Positions 26,890 to 33,567 of a DNA stretch of 64,000 nucleotides are shown piece by piece. Below the pieces are notes generated by a model. The model searched no databases. It had not been told where the DNA came from and saw only the letters and a list, made by a program, of their open reading frames with translations. The stretch covers positions 186,001 through 250,000 of the forward strand of contig NZ_JAIUZR010000003.1 in assembly GCF_020171465.1 (NCBI RefSeq). Direction: 5' to 3'. Both the position numbers and the translations under genes were made by a program. The DNA is from Lutimonas saemankumensis. Its GTDB lineage: Bacteria; Bacteroidota; Bacteroidia; Flavobacteriales; Flavobacteriaceae. Positions within the stretch are counted from its first letter, which is position 1. Every line of letters begins with the position of its first letter.

Positions 26890-26919
26890 GATTTATAATT
26901 TCATGTGAAATTATAAATC
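26890..26919. promoter_or_regulatory. Perfect 30-bp palindrome just before the C_GCAxxG gene
   Basis: GATTTATAATTTCA and TGAAATTATAAATC are perfect 14-bp inverted arms around TG, ending 7 nt before ATG 26927. It could be a regulator-binding site, or an mRNA hairpin that would mask the start codon region. A transcription terminator for sulP is less likely because no T-run follows. Confidence 0.55.
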
Positions 26920-26926
26920 ATTCGTC

Positions 26927-27766
26927 ATGGACACAAAGAGAAGGGAAGCCGAGGCAAGTATCAAGGATGCAAAAAAAGTATTCAGAAAGTTAGGAACCTG
27001 TTCACAAACTTATTTTTATTTATTAAACCGGGCTTTTGGCGAGAACAAGAAAGCCGAAGAACGCGCTGCTGATCCTCTGGCGGGAGGAATCATGAAGGCC
27101 GGGTATCAGTGCGGAATGTTATGGGGAGCTTCGCTGGCAGTAGGTGCTGAAGCCTATCGACGCTGTGAACACCTTTCCCAGGCCATACGGGTAGCCGTGG
27201 AAGCCACCAGGGAATTGATGGACTCTTTTGAAACCCATGAAAGTACGACCCAGTGCCGGGAAATTACCCGTTGCGATTTTAACAATAATCTCAGTTTTGC
27301 CAAATATATGCTAAGCGGAAGGTTTTTACACTGTTTCAGGCTGGCACAGGAATGGGCACCTATAGCCGTGGAAAAGGCCCAAAAATCTTTGGATGAAAAG
27401 CCTTTTGATTTTCAATTTGCACAAAGCTGTGCTACGGAGGTGGCCCGTAAGATGGGCGCCTCAAATGAAGAGATGGTCATGGTGGCCGGTTTTGCAGGAG
27501 GCTTAGGACTCAGTGGAAGTGCCTGTGGGGCACTGGCAGCAACCATATGGATGAACGCTCTGGACTGGTGTAAAAAACATGAAGCAGGTTCTCCCAGCGA
27601 GGATCCAAGAGCCCAAGAGATCATGCGAAGCTTTCATGTTTTTACCGATGATATGATGCTTTGTAAAGAAATCAGCCAGCGGGACTTTCGTTCTGTTGAG
27701 GATCATACCCAATACCTGAAAAACGGCGGGTGTTTTGAACTCATTGAAGAATTGAGCCATATCTGA
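26927..27766 (+). CDS. C_GCAxxG_C_C-family cysteine-rich protein
   Basis: 279 residues, all-helical, with two similar halves. Cysteines lie in GTCSQTYFYLLNRAFG, AGYQCGMLWG, RRCEHL, TTQCREITRCDF, QSCATEVARKMG, and GLSGSACGALAATIW; the last resembles the C-GCAxxG redox motif. Family members are thought to be redox or Fe-S-linked but have no firm function. There is a perfect palindrome immediately upstream and a strong terminator downstream, so it is transcribed alone. It is the last core-type gene before the recombinase and cassette array. Confidence 0.75.
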   Translation: MDTKRREAEASIKDAKKVFRKLGTCSQTYFYLLNRAFGENKKAEERAADPLAGGIMKAGYQCGMLWGASLAVGAEAYRRCEHLSQAIRVAVEATRELMDSFETHESTTQCREITRCDFNNNLSFAKYMLSGRFLHCFRLAQEWAPIAVEKAQKSLDEKPFDFQFAQSCATEVARKMGASNEEMVMVAGFAGGLGLSGSACGALAATIWMNALDWCKKHEAGSPSEDPRAQEIMRSFHVFTDDMMLCKEISQRDFRSVEDHTQYLKNGGCFELIEELSHI

Positions 27767-27800
27767 TACCGGATTTTATAATTTTTGATTTTGATGACAT

Positions 27801-27828
27801 TGAAAAACAAGAGTATACTTGTTTTTCA
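27801..27828. terminator. Bidirectional terminator separating the core genes from the recombinase locus
   Basis: TGAAAAACAAG (27801-27811) and CTTGTTTTTCA (27818-27828) make a perfect 11-bp stem with a 6-nt loop and A/T-rich flanks on both sides, 34 bp after the C_GCAxxG stop codon. Confidence 0.75.
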
Positions 27829-28011
27829 AGAAAAAACTTATTGATTATGTTAAAATATTAGAAAAAATGAATAATTTTAAGACCAATAAGCTGCTGAATA
27901 TTGTCTCCCCAATTATGTCGATAGAAATGAAACATTCGGTCACTCTTTTGTGACTGAGCGTAACGCGAGTATTGGTATCCCACTGATTTTAGATAATACA
28001 CATACCAGAAC

Positions 28012-28064
28012 AAACCTGTTAACCTTAATGGCCCCTGATGGACCAAGATATGGTAAACAGGTTT
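28012..28064. repeat. Large imperfect inverted repeat upstream of the recombinase start
   Basis: AAACCTGTTAACC (28012-28024) pairs with GGTAAACAGGTTT (28052-28064) at 12 of 13 positions. The pairing continues outward with small bulges (ATACCAGAAC left, TTTTTGGGTAT right). An inner partial stem TGGCCC/GGACCA lies in the loop. It sits in the 28 nt to 130 nt before ATG 28139, within an N-terminal extension of the longest reading frame that is probably noncoding. It could be a regulatory or recombination site. The rest of 27829-28011 is A+T-rich and shows nothing else I can name. Confidence 0.5.
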
Positions 28065-28138
28065 CTTTTTGGGTATTACCCGGTTGGTCAATACCATTGA
28101 CGGGTGCCCGCAAGAAGCCCTCTAAATCTAAAAAGATC

Positions 28139-29347
28139 ATGAGGAAGCCGGTTCATTTTTTCAAAAGAGTGATCAATGGGTCGCTGGAACTTATTTTTCA
28201 GTTTGATTACGATAAGGGGCTTATTGGAATTGCCCGGTCCTTGGGAGCTGTCTGGAGTCCTAAGCTCAGGTGCTGGCATATCCCTTATTCAAATAGGAAC
28301 TTCCAGCAGGCGCGGTATGCCTTTGGCCGGGTAGGAAAGGTCAATCTAAATGGAATAGGACCCGAGAATCCCGTGGTAAGCATTGAACGAAGAGACAGGG
28401 AACTGATCAAGGGGATTCGAAGCAGAAGTGCCAAGGCCCTGTCCGCTCGTGATAAATCAAACCTGAGGGGTTATGTAAAATACCTTCGGGGAAAAGTGCT
28501 GAGCGAGAGCACAGTGAGAACTTATTATATCCACATACTGGATTTTACCATTTTTTTAAAAGGCAAGCCGGTGGCAGAAATCGGCAACCGGGATGTGGAA
28601 CGGTTTGTGGAGGAGGTTTGCGTAAAAAGGAGGTACGCTGTGAGCACGCATCGGCAGGTGATCAGCGCCATCAAGCAATTTTCAAATTTTCATCCTGAAA
28701 GCGGCATTAAGAACCTGAGCCTGGAGCGTCCGGGTAAAAGCAGGTTCCTGCCTACAGTACTCTCTAAAGAGGAGGTTGTTGAGCTTTTACGGAATACCAG
28801 AAATACCAAACACAAAGCCGTTCTGGCACTTTTGTATTCTTCGGGTTTGAGGATCGGGGAACTGATCGGCCTGGAGCTCAATGATATTGACATGGACAGA
28901 AGGCAGATCTTTATCAGATGCGGAAAGGGGAGAAAGGACCGGTATGTACAGATGGCAGAAAGTTTCCGACAATTGCTGCAGCATTATTTAATGACCTACC
29001 GGCCGGTTCGATATTTTGTAGAAGGAAAAACAGAGGGGAGGCCCTACGCGGCAACGAGCGTAAGGAGTTTTTTGAAAAGGGCCTGTAAACTTGCCGGCAT
29101 TCAAAAGAAAGTAACTCCGCATACTTTGAGGCACAGCTATGCCACACATTTGCTGGAACAAGGGGTGGACCTGAGGTATATTCAGGAACTGCTGGGCCAT
29201 TCGAGACCGGAAACAACGATGATCTATACACATGTAAGCAAAAGAGATATGTTAGCGATAGAAAGCCCCTTGGACCATATTTTAAAGCAACTATCAAAAT
29301 CCCAAAATAACTCAAACAATACGTCGTTATCCCAGGATAATTACTGA
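28139..29347 (+). CDS. Xer-type tyrosine recombinase at the head of the cassette array
   Basis: 402 residues from ATG 28139; the frame is open back to GTG 27950 but that part looks noncoding. An N-terminal extra domain (about 13-70, LELIFQFDYDKGLIGIARSL, AVWSPKLRCWHIPY) is followed by a SAM-like core-binding domain (about 100-185). The catalytic domain has R238 (SGLRIGEL), the GKGRKDR lysine hairpin (262-268), HTLR (H328, R331), H354 (LLGHSRPETT) and the nucleophile Y363 (MIYTHVSKRD). About 60 residues separate the lysine hairpin from HTLR, as in XerC/D; the extra helix insertion of integron IntI enzymes is not seen. It ends 30 bp before the first cassette boundary and reads in the same direction as all cassettes. 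Function as cassette integrase is inferred from this position. Confidence 0.88.
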   Translation: MRKPVHFFKRVINGSLELIFQFDYDKGLIGIARSLGAVWSPKLRCWHIPYSNRNFQQARYAFGRVGKVNLNGIGPENPVVSIERRDRELIKGIRSRSAKALSARDKSNLRGYVKYLRGKVLSESTVRTYYIHILDFTIFLKGKPVAEIGNRDVERFVEEVCVKRRYAVSTHRQVISAIKQFSNFHPESGIKNLSLERPGKSRFLPTVLSKEEVVELLRNTRNTKHKAVLALLYSSGLRIGELIGLELNDIDMDRRQIFIRCGKGRKDRYVQMAESFRQLLQHYLMTYRPVRYFVEGKTEGRPYAATSVRSFLKRACKLAGIQKKVTPHTLRHSYATHLLEQGVDLRYIQELLGHSRPETTMIYTHVSKRDMLAIESPLDHILKQLSKSQNNSNNTSLSQDNY

Positions 29348-29387
29348 TATTTGGTATTGTTGAATTATATAAAACCAGTTGGCAAAT
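29348..29387 (+). other. Candidate primary insertion site (attI-like) between recombinase and first cassette
   Basis: The 30 bp after the recombinase stop end in AAAACCA-GTTGGCAAAT, where GTT marks the same crossover point as in all downstream sites (usually CCGTT). There is no left partner arm here, as expected of an attI rather than an attC. A small palindrome TTATCC-CA-GGATAA (29327-29340) lies just inside the recombinase 3' end and could bind it. Confidence 0.45.
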
Positions 29388-29391
29388 ATAT

Positions 29392-30090
29392 ATGAGAACG
29401 ATTCTGCTTTTATTTTTAATTCTTCTAAGTTGCACAAATCGTAATGGAAATAATGGTTATGAAAATATTCTTGGCCCAAAGAACATTGAAACATTAGATT
29501 TAATTGTAGCTGACTTTGAGAAAAGTATACTAAAGACTAATTATTTGAATGAGAATGTTTCGGACTCATATCTTGAATTTATTGCGGATTACTCAAAAAG
29601 TGATTCAAAAGAATGGGTTAAAATCCCTATAGAGATTAAACAAAGATTTGAGAAAAGTCAACTAGAATCAGAGTTATATTATCATCCAGATTCAGTTTGG
29701 ATCTTACCGAATAGTTCTTATGACAGAGTAGAGGAAGATGGTATAATGTTTCTTCCACATCAGACGCCTTATGTGAAAGCAAGATTATTAGATCAAATCA
29801 ATTCCACAGAAAAGTCTCAGGTATACAAATATGAAAGATACTATCCCAAGATTAATTCAATGACTGATCAAGATTCAATTATTAAAATGATATCGGAAGT
29901 AAGGTATTTTAACTTCAGGGGTAAATGGTATCAAGCAATTAGAGAAATGGAAAATTCTGTCGGGTTCTACAAGGATTATGCTGCTTATAAAAGAACTGGA
30001 GATAAACAAAAGTTTTACGATTTGATCTTTAAACAAGGAACACTCAATTCTTCTATGAAAAGAATTATAGTCCTTGAGTGCCTTCTATGA
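29392..30090 (+). CDS. Cassette 1: lipoprotein of unknown function
   Basis: 232 residues starting MRTILLLFLILLSC (lipobox C14), so it is a lipoprotein. The mature part is charged and mostly helical, with LDLIVADFEKSILKTNYL and a C-terminal stretch rich in K, Y and R (GFYKDYAAYKRTGDKQKFYDL). I do not recognise the family. ATG lies 4 bp after the decamer GTTGGCAAAT, so no promoter fits inside the cassette before the gene; expression would come from upstream, for instance with the recombinase. Confidence 0.78.
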   Translation: MRTILLLFLILLSCTNRNGNNGYENILGPKNIETLDLIVADFEKSILKTNYLNENVSDSYLEFIADYSKSDSKEWVKIPIEIKQRFEKSQLESELYYHPDSVWILPNSSYDRVEEDGIMFLPHQTPYVKARLLDQINSTEKSQVYKYERYYPKINSMTDQDSIIKMISEVRYFNFRGKWYQAIREMENSVGFYKDYAAYKRTGDKQKFYDLIFKQGTLNSSMKRIIVLECLL

Positions 30091-30095
30091 ATTAC

Positions 30096-30228
30096 ATTTG
30101 CCAACAACGGGTAAAAGCAATAGCTTCAATCCGTCTCCGAAACGAAAATGAAAAGGAAACAACAAACCAAATAATAAAAACAAACCAACGTTCTTGAGCT
30201 ACTGCTCATACCCAAACCGTTACCCAAC
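30096..30228 (+). repeat. attC-like site 1 (family A)
   Basis: Left outer arm ATTTGCCAAC is the exact complement (10/10) of the cassette 1 start GTTGGCAAAT at 29378-29387. Inner arms GGGTAAAAGCAATAGCT and AGCTACTGCTCATACCC pair. The unpaired spacer is AAC on the left and AAACC on the right. The right arm GTTACCCAAC (30219-30228) opens cassette 2. Confidence 0.85.
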
Positions 30229-30231
30229 ATT

Positions 30232-30729
30232 ATGAAAAACCTCATTTTTACATTCATATTTTTCATTCTTTCCAGTTTGACTTTTGGACAAGACTTTATT
30301 CCAATTGAACCAAATGTTATAAAATTACAAGAACAAATATCAAGTGGAGAGAATACAGAAGTTATATTCAATTATTTGATTAATAATTATAAAATGACTT
30401 CTGAAAAATCTGAATTGGAATACTACGAATGGGATAAGTCTAAAGTATGTGCATTTACACAGGAGTTTGAAAACGGAATAAAATATTCTGTTTTTGAATG
30501 TAAAGAGGCTGGCGGAATTTCCGTGGATTTGGAATTGCCGAAAATAAATCGGGCTGAATTAATGAAATGGATAGAGAAAATTTATGAGGTTGACAAAATG
30601 GACATTGACCAAAATGTATGGAAAGAAGACAACTCAAAATTTGAACCGAAAGAAGTTAATCCTGGTTGCTATTTTGAAATAAAAGAAAAGAATAATAAAA
30701 CAATAGTTGAACTTTATTGCGGATGTTAA
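30232..30729 (+). CDS. Cassette 2: small secreted protein of unknown function
   Basis: 165 residues with a signal peptide (MKNLIFTFIFFILSSLTFGQ). The mature chain is acidic with several cysteines (KVCAFTQEF, VFECKEAGG, PGCYFEIKE, ending ELYCGC), suggesting disulfides outside the cytoplasm. No family recognised. ATG is 3 bp after the boundary decamer GTTACCCAAC, and the stop is 4 bp before the next site, so the cassette is almost entirely coding plus attC. Confidence 0.78.
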   Translation: MKNLIFTFIFFILSSLTFGQDFIPIEPNVIKLQEQISSGENTEVIFNYLINNYKMTSEKSELEYYEWDKSKVCAFTQEFENGIKYSVFECKEAGGISVDLELPKINRAELMKWIEKIYEVDKMDIDQNVWKEDNSKFEPKEVNPGCYFEIKEKNNKTIVELYCGC

Positions 30730-30733
30730 AAAC

Positions 30734-30863
30734 GTTGGGTAACAACGTGTATAAGCAATAGCTCAGATCATCATCACAAGGAAAATTAAAGAAAGAATAA
30801 AACTATAACTATAAATCAACGCTCGTGGAGGAGCTACTGCTCATACACACACCGTTGTGTGTC
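30734..30863 (+). repeat. attC-like site 2 (family A)
   Basis: Left arm GTTGGGTAAC complements the cassette 2 start GTTACCCAAC (10/10). Inner arms GTGTATAAGCAATAGCTC and GAGCTACTGCTCATACAC pair, with spacer AAC/ACACC. Its interior (CACAAGGAAAATT, TAAATCAACGCTCGTG) is nearly the same as in site 4. The right arm GTTGTGTGTC opens cassette 3. Confidence 0.86.
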
Positions 30864-30882
30864 ATTACAAAACCTAATATTT

Positions 30883-31398
30883 ATGAAAAAAATTATTTCA
30901 TTACTACTCACTGTGCTGATCACCCTTCTTTTCTTCACGAAACTTCAAGCCCAATCTTCTCAACGAGACATCGACCAGGTAGAATTGACGAAAAAATTAA
31001 TTGGAAGCTGGAGAATAGAAATGGGCAATGACTCTACAGAAATATGGAAAGTATTGCCATTTGAGAAGGGATATGAACAATTTATATTCTATCAGTCAAA
31101 AGGAAAAACATATGCAACGGACAAAGGAATCATTGGATTTAGTTCTGATTATCAAACTGTGCTATTAGACTTTTTAAGTCCAAATGGAATGATACGTAGA
31201 TATTCAGGAAAATTTATTTCGGAACAAAAGGTAGTTTTTGAAAGATATGACGAAGGGCATACAACTATTTTAGCAATAGTGGAACTGTACTTTCAAACAC
31301 CTGATATTATTGAGGAAGTATTCAAATTAAAAGGGGACCATGAAAGCTGGGACGAAGCGGAAGTTTGGGAACGTGTTCTAACCAGATTAAAAGAATAA
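30883..31398 (+). CDS. Cassette 3: secreted lipocalin-like protein
   Basis: 171 residues from ATG 30883 (MKKIISLLLTVLITLLFFTK, signal peptide cut near LQAQ); an upstream TTG at 30859 is not needed. The mature part starts VELTKKLIGSWRIEMGNDST and alternates short beta-strands (FIFYQSKGKTYATDKGIIGF, VVFERYDEGHTTILAIVELY), the pattern of lipocalin-like domains of Bacteroidota. Ligand unknown. The cassette ends are exact complements. Confidence 0.75.
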   Translation: MKKIISLLLTVLITLLFFTKLQAQSSQRDIDQVELTKKLIGSWRIEMGNDSTEIWKVLPFEKGYEQFIFYQSKGKTYATDKGIIGFSSDYQTVLLDFLSPNGMIRRYSGKFISEQKVVFERYDEGHTTILAIVELYFQTPDIIEEVFKLKGDHESWDEAEVWERVLTRLKE

Positions 31399-31438
31399 TT
31401 CAGAATAAAGATAAATACGAAACCTTATTATAAGATAC

Positions 31439-31497
31439 GACACACAACACTGTATATAAGCCATTAAAAACGGCTCATATACTCACCGTTGTAAACT
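31439..31497 (+). repeat. attC-like site 3 (short family C)
   Basis: 59 bp. Left arm GACACACAAC complements GTTGTGTGTC of cassette 3 (10/10). Inner arms GTATATAAGCC and GGCTCATATAC pair around ATTAAAAAC; spacer ACT/TCACC. Right arm GTTGTAAACT opens cassette 4. Confidence 0.85.
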
Positions 31498-31502
31498 ATT
31501 AA

Positions 31503-31997
31503 ATGAAGATCTTCATTACGATCATATTTCTTACTACAATTCCTCTTTTCGCTCAGCAGGATGAAGAATGTGTCTTTGACCAATCCACTCAAACGGATGA
31601 GTTCATAAAAACCAAAGGTGTATTCTCAAATTATGTTTGGGACAATGATAAAAAAGAGGCTACAATCATCCTTGATAATGGTGAGGTCTTAAAGGCTCGC
31701 AGAGGTGGCTGCGTTCATTTCGGAATGTCTGGAGAATTAGAATCTTCGGACACCTCGGTTGAACTCACAGATATAAATTATTGGTTTGAAAAGGCAATGT
31801 GGATAGCCCAAAATATTCTCGATGAATCAGACGTTGAACATCTAGAGAATCAAATCTCAAAAAAACAATATACTTTAATGTCCGAGAATGATTCAATATA
31901 CGTCGTGATTCCACATGACTCATATGATGAATTCTCTATTTCGGTAAGAAAGGAAAACGGCAATGTATTCGTCTATGTGGGGTATTATTTCTCCTAA
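31503..31997 (+). CDS. Cassette 4: small secreted protein of unknown function
   Basis: 164 residues with signal peptide (MKIFITIIFLTTIPLFAQ). Mature QDEECVFDQSTQTDEFIKTK and ARRGGCVHFGMSGELESSD show two cysteines that could pair. The rest is a mixed alpha/beta domain (NYWFEKAMWIAQNILDES, SISVRKENGNVFVYVGYYF). Family not recognised. ATG is 5 bp after the boundary decamer. Confidence 0.76.
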   Translation: MKIFITIIFLTTIPLFAQQDEECVFDQSTQTDEFIKTKGVFSNYVWDNDKKEATIILDNGEVLKARRGGCVHFGMSGELESSDTSVELTDINYWFEKAMWIAQNILDESDVEHLENQISKKQYTLMSENDSIYVVIPHDSYDEFSISVRKENGNVFVYVGYYFS

Positions 31998-32001
31998 AAA
32001 C

Positions 32002-32131
32002 AGTTTACAACAACGGGTATAAGCAATACCTCAGATTGTCATCACAAGGAAAATTGAATAAGAAAGCAAACCAAACCTTTAAATCAACGCTCGTGTAAGA
32101 GCTACTGCTCATACCCAAACCGTTGGGGGCA
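32002..32131 (+). repeat. attC-like site 4 (family A)
   Basis: Left arm AGTTTACAAC complements GTTGTAAACT of cassette 4 (10/10). Inner arms GGGTATAAGCAATACCTC and GAGCTACTGCTCATACCC pair with few mismatches; spacer AAC/AAACC. Right arm GTTGGGGGCA opens cassette 5. Confidence 0.86.
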
Positions 32132-32494
32132 ATTAGAACAACATTGGGGAATTTGAATAAAAATATAAGGTTAGATGATAGTTTCAAGTTATATATTCCG
32201 TTAAAGGATAAAATCTTGTTCGAATCTGTGATGCAAGAAAATGGGATAGACTATTATTCGAATACAAACGAACAACCTAACATTGCAGAAGGTATCAGGT
32301 ATTTTTTACTCAGTTCTGATAAGGTAGAAATAGATAGATTAATAGCAGCTAATCACATCGTGTCAAGTAACGAATCAAATACGATGCTAGACTTCAGGGA
32401 TTATGGCAAACTAACAAAGGTTTTCAGTGTTGCCTTAATTGCTTTACTAGCGCTCTCAATAATAATTGTGGCTGTAACTCTGGGGAACCAATGA
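32123..32494 (+). CDS. Cassette 5: small protein with C-terminal membrane helix
   Basis: Up to 123 residues. The start is uncertain: no ATG is available, and TTG codons at 32123 (inside the boundary decamer), 32144 and 32153 are possible. The folded part (RLDDSFKLYIPLKDKILFES, GIRYFLLSSDKVEIDRLIAA) looks like the small alpha/beta domain of DUF2007-type proteins. A transmembrane helix ends the chain (about 101-120, VFSVALIALLALSIIIVAV). Unknown function. If the first TTG is used, the recombination site itself supplies the start codon. Confidence 0.65.
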   Translation: MGAIRTTLGNLNKNIRLDDSFKLYIPLKDKILFESVMQENGIDYYSNTNEQPNIAEGIRYFLLSSDKVEIDRLIAANHIVSSNESNTMLDFRDYGKLTKVFSVALIALLALSIIIVAVTLGNQ

Positions 32495-32512
32495 GATACG
32501 GCAAGATTAAAC

Positions 32513-32694
32513 TGCCCCCAACAACGTGTATAATTAATTGCTTCAATCTTGGAAAGATCAAAATCATCAACATATCAACATAAAGAAAGTAAGGAAAATC
32601 CTTACACAGTTTACTTCGTTAAAATGCTATCGCATTTCTGATTCACTTTGTAAACTCAACCCGCAACTAATCATACACACACCGTTGTGTGTAA
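32513..32694 (+). repeat. attC-like site 5 (long family B)
   Basis: 182 bp. Left arm TGCCCCCAAC complements GTTGGGGGCA of cassette 5 (10/10). Inner arms GTGTATAATTAATTGC and GCAACTAATCATACAC pair; spacer AAC/ACACC. The tip holds further stems (AAATGC-TATC-GCATTT and AGTTTAC/GTAAACT). Right arm GTTGTGTGTA opens cassette 6. Confidence 0.87.
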
Positions 32695-32714
32695 GTTAAA
32701 ATCCGAACGCAAAA

Positions 32715-33074
32715 ATGACCGAAACCGTTGAATTAAGGAATAAACCTGAACTGAAAATAATTCTGAATGAAAACGAATTTGAAATCGTTGATGCTTCTGA
32801 ACCAAAAAACAGTGGAATCTACTCATTCAGAGAACTGAAAAATGCGAAACTCAATGCAGAACGGACGAATTGGTTAATTTCGACTCTAAGCATAATTGTG
32901 GATTTATTTGCTGGTAGTGCAGTTGGTGGAAAATTTAAGAAAAAAGCCAACTTAAATCTTGAAATGGTAAATCAGAATTTAAAAATATGGCTTACTGATG
33001 TGGACTTTGAAAAAGCGAAAAAAGTAACAGTATTTATAAACAATAAAAAAACCTACACACAACAAAGTGTATAA
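32715..33074 (+). CDS. Cassette 6: small protein of unknown function, stop codon inside attC
   Basis: 119 residues, no signal peptide (MTETVELRNKPELKIILNEN). A hydrophobic segment with glycines (WLISTLSIIVDLFAGSAVGG) in the middle is flanked by beta-rich halves (EFEIVDASEPKNSGIYSF, NLNLEMVNQNLKIWLTDVD). Family not recognised. The last codons run into the left arm of attC site 6, and the TAA at 33072-33074 is the TATAA of the conserved site core. Confidence 0.72.
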   Translation: MTETVELRNKPELKIILNENEFEIVDASEPKNSGIYSFRELKNAKLNAERTNWLISTLSIIVDLFAGSAVGGKFKKKANLNLEMVNQNLKIWLTDVDFEKAKKVTVFINNKKTYTQQSV

Positions 33075-33234
33075 TTAATTGCTGCCATTTTGAAAAGATC
33101 ACAATTATCAATAAATCAACATAAAGAAAGTAAGGAAAATCCTTACACAGTTTACTTCGTTAAAATGCTATCGCATTTTTGATTCACTTTGTAAACTTAA
33201 CCCGCAACTAATCATACACACACCGTTGGGTACA
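33054..33234 (+). repeat. attC-like site 6 (long family B)
   Basis: 181 bp. Left arm TACACACAAC complements GTTGTGTGTA of cassette 6 (10/10) and overlaps the gene's 3' end. The interior is nearly identical to site 5. Inner arms GTGTATAATTAATTGC and GCAACTAATCATACAC pair. Right arm GTTGGGTACA opens cassette 7. Confidence 0.87.
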
Positions 33235-33261
33235 AGCTGAAAAACAGCAGTGCGAAAAAAA

Positions 33262-33366
33262 ATGGCTAGACTTAAAAACAGTTTTGCAGAAACCGATAGA
33301 AGTGAATATTCACCTGGCAGGTCGATCATGGTCGAAGAAAGCGTAAAAGTCAATTTACAATCCTGA
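33262..33366 (+). CDS. Cassette 7: 34-codon ORF in a ~310-bp cassette
   Basis: The cassette between sites 6 and 7 has only about 160 bp outside the sites. ATG 33262 opens a 34-residue ORF beginning MARLKNSFAETDRSEYSPGR and ending KVNLQS. It is hydrophilic and has no recognisable domain. It may be a real small protein, a remnant of a longer gene, or the cassette may carry a noncoding RNA. Position just after the boundary fits the layout of the other cassettes. Confidence 0.4.
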   Translation: MARLKNSFAETDRSEYSPGRSIMVEESVKVNLQS

Positions 33367-33393
33367 AATCAGGTAGTCTAAAATGGCAAGCCA

Positions 33394-33543
33394 GTACCCA
33401 ACAACGGGTATGACCAATGCTCCGTTCATCCTTCGATAGGAAAAGTGAAAAATAAAGTAGTAACAAACCTGCCAAAAGGCAGGCCAATCAAAAAAACAAT
33501 CCAACTCGTGTGAGCACTGCTCATACCCAACACGTTGTAAGCA
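33394..33543 (+). repeat. attC-like site 7 (family A)
   Basis: Left arm GTACCCAAC complements GTTGGGTAC of cassette 7 (9/9; the tenth base differs). Inner arms GGGTATGACCAATGCTC and GAGCACTGCTCATACCC pair; spacer AAC/AACAC. Right arm GTTGTAAGCA opens the sulfatase cassette. Confidence 0.83.
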
Positions 33544-33567
33544 ATGTATAATCCAAAATTTATAAAT

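Noticed and set aside
27950-28138. N-terminal 63-residue extension of the recombinase
   Set aside because: It is atypical in composition, overlaps a long inverted repeat, and the ATG at 28139 begins the recognised domain; kept as noncoding.
28914-29435. Reverse ORF across the recombinase end and first cassette
   Set aside because: It crosses the recombinase catalytic region and the cassette boundary, and has no recognisable domain.
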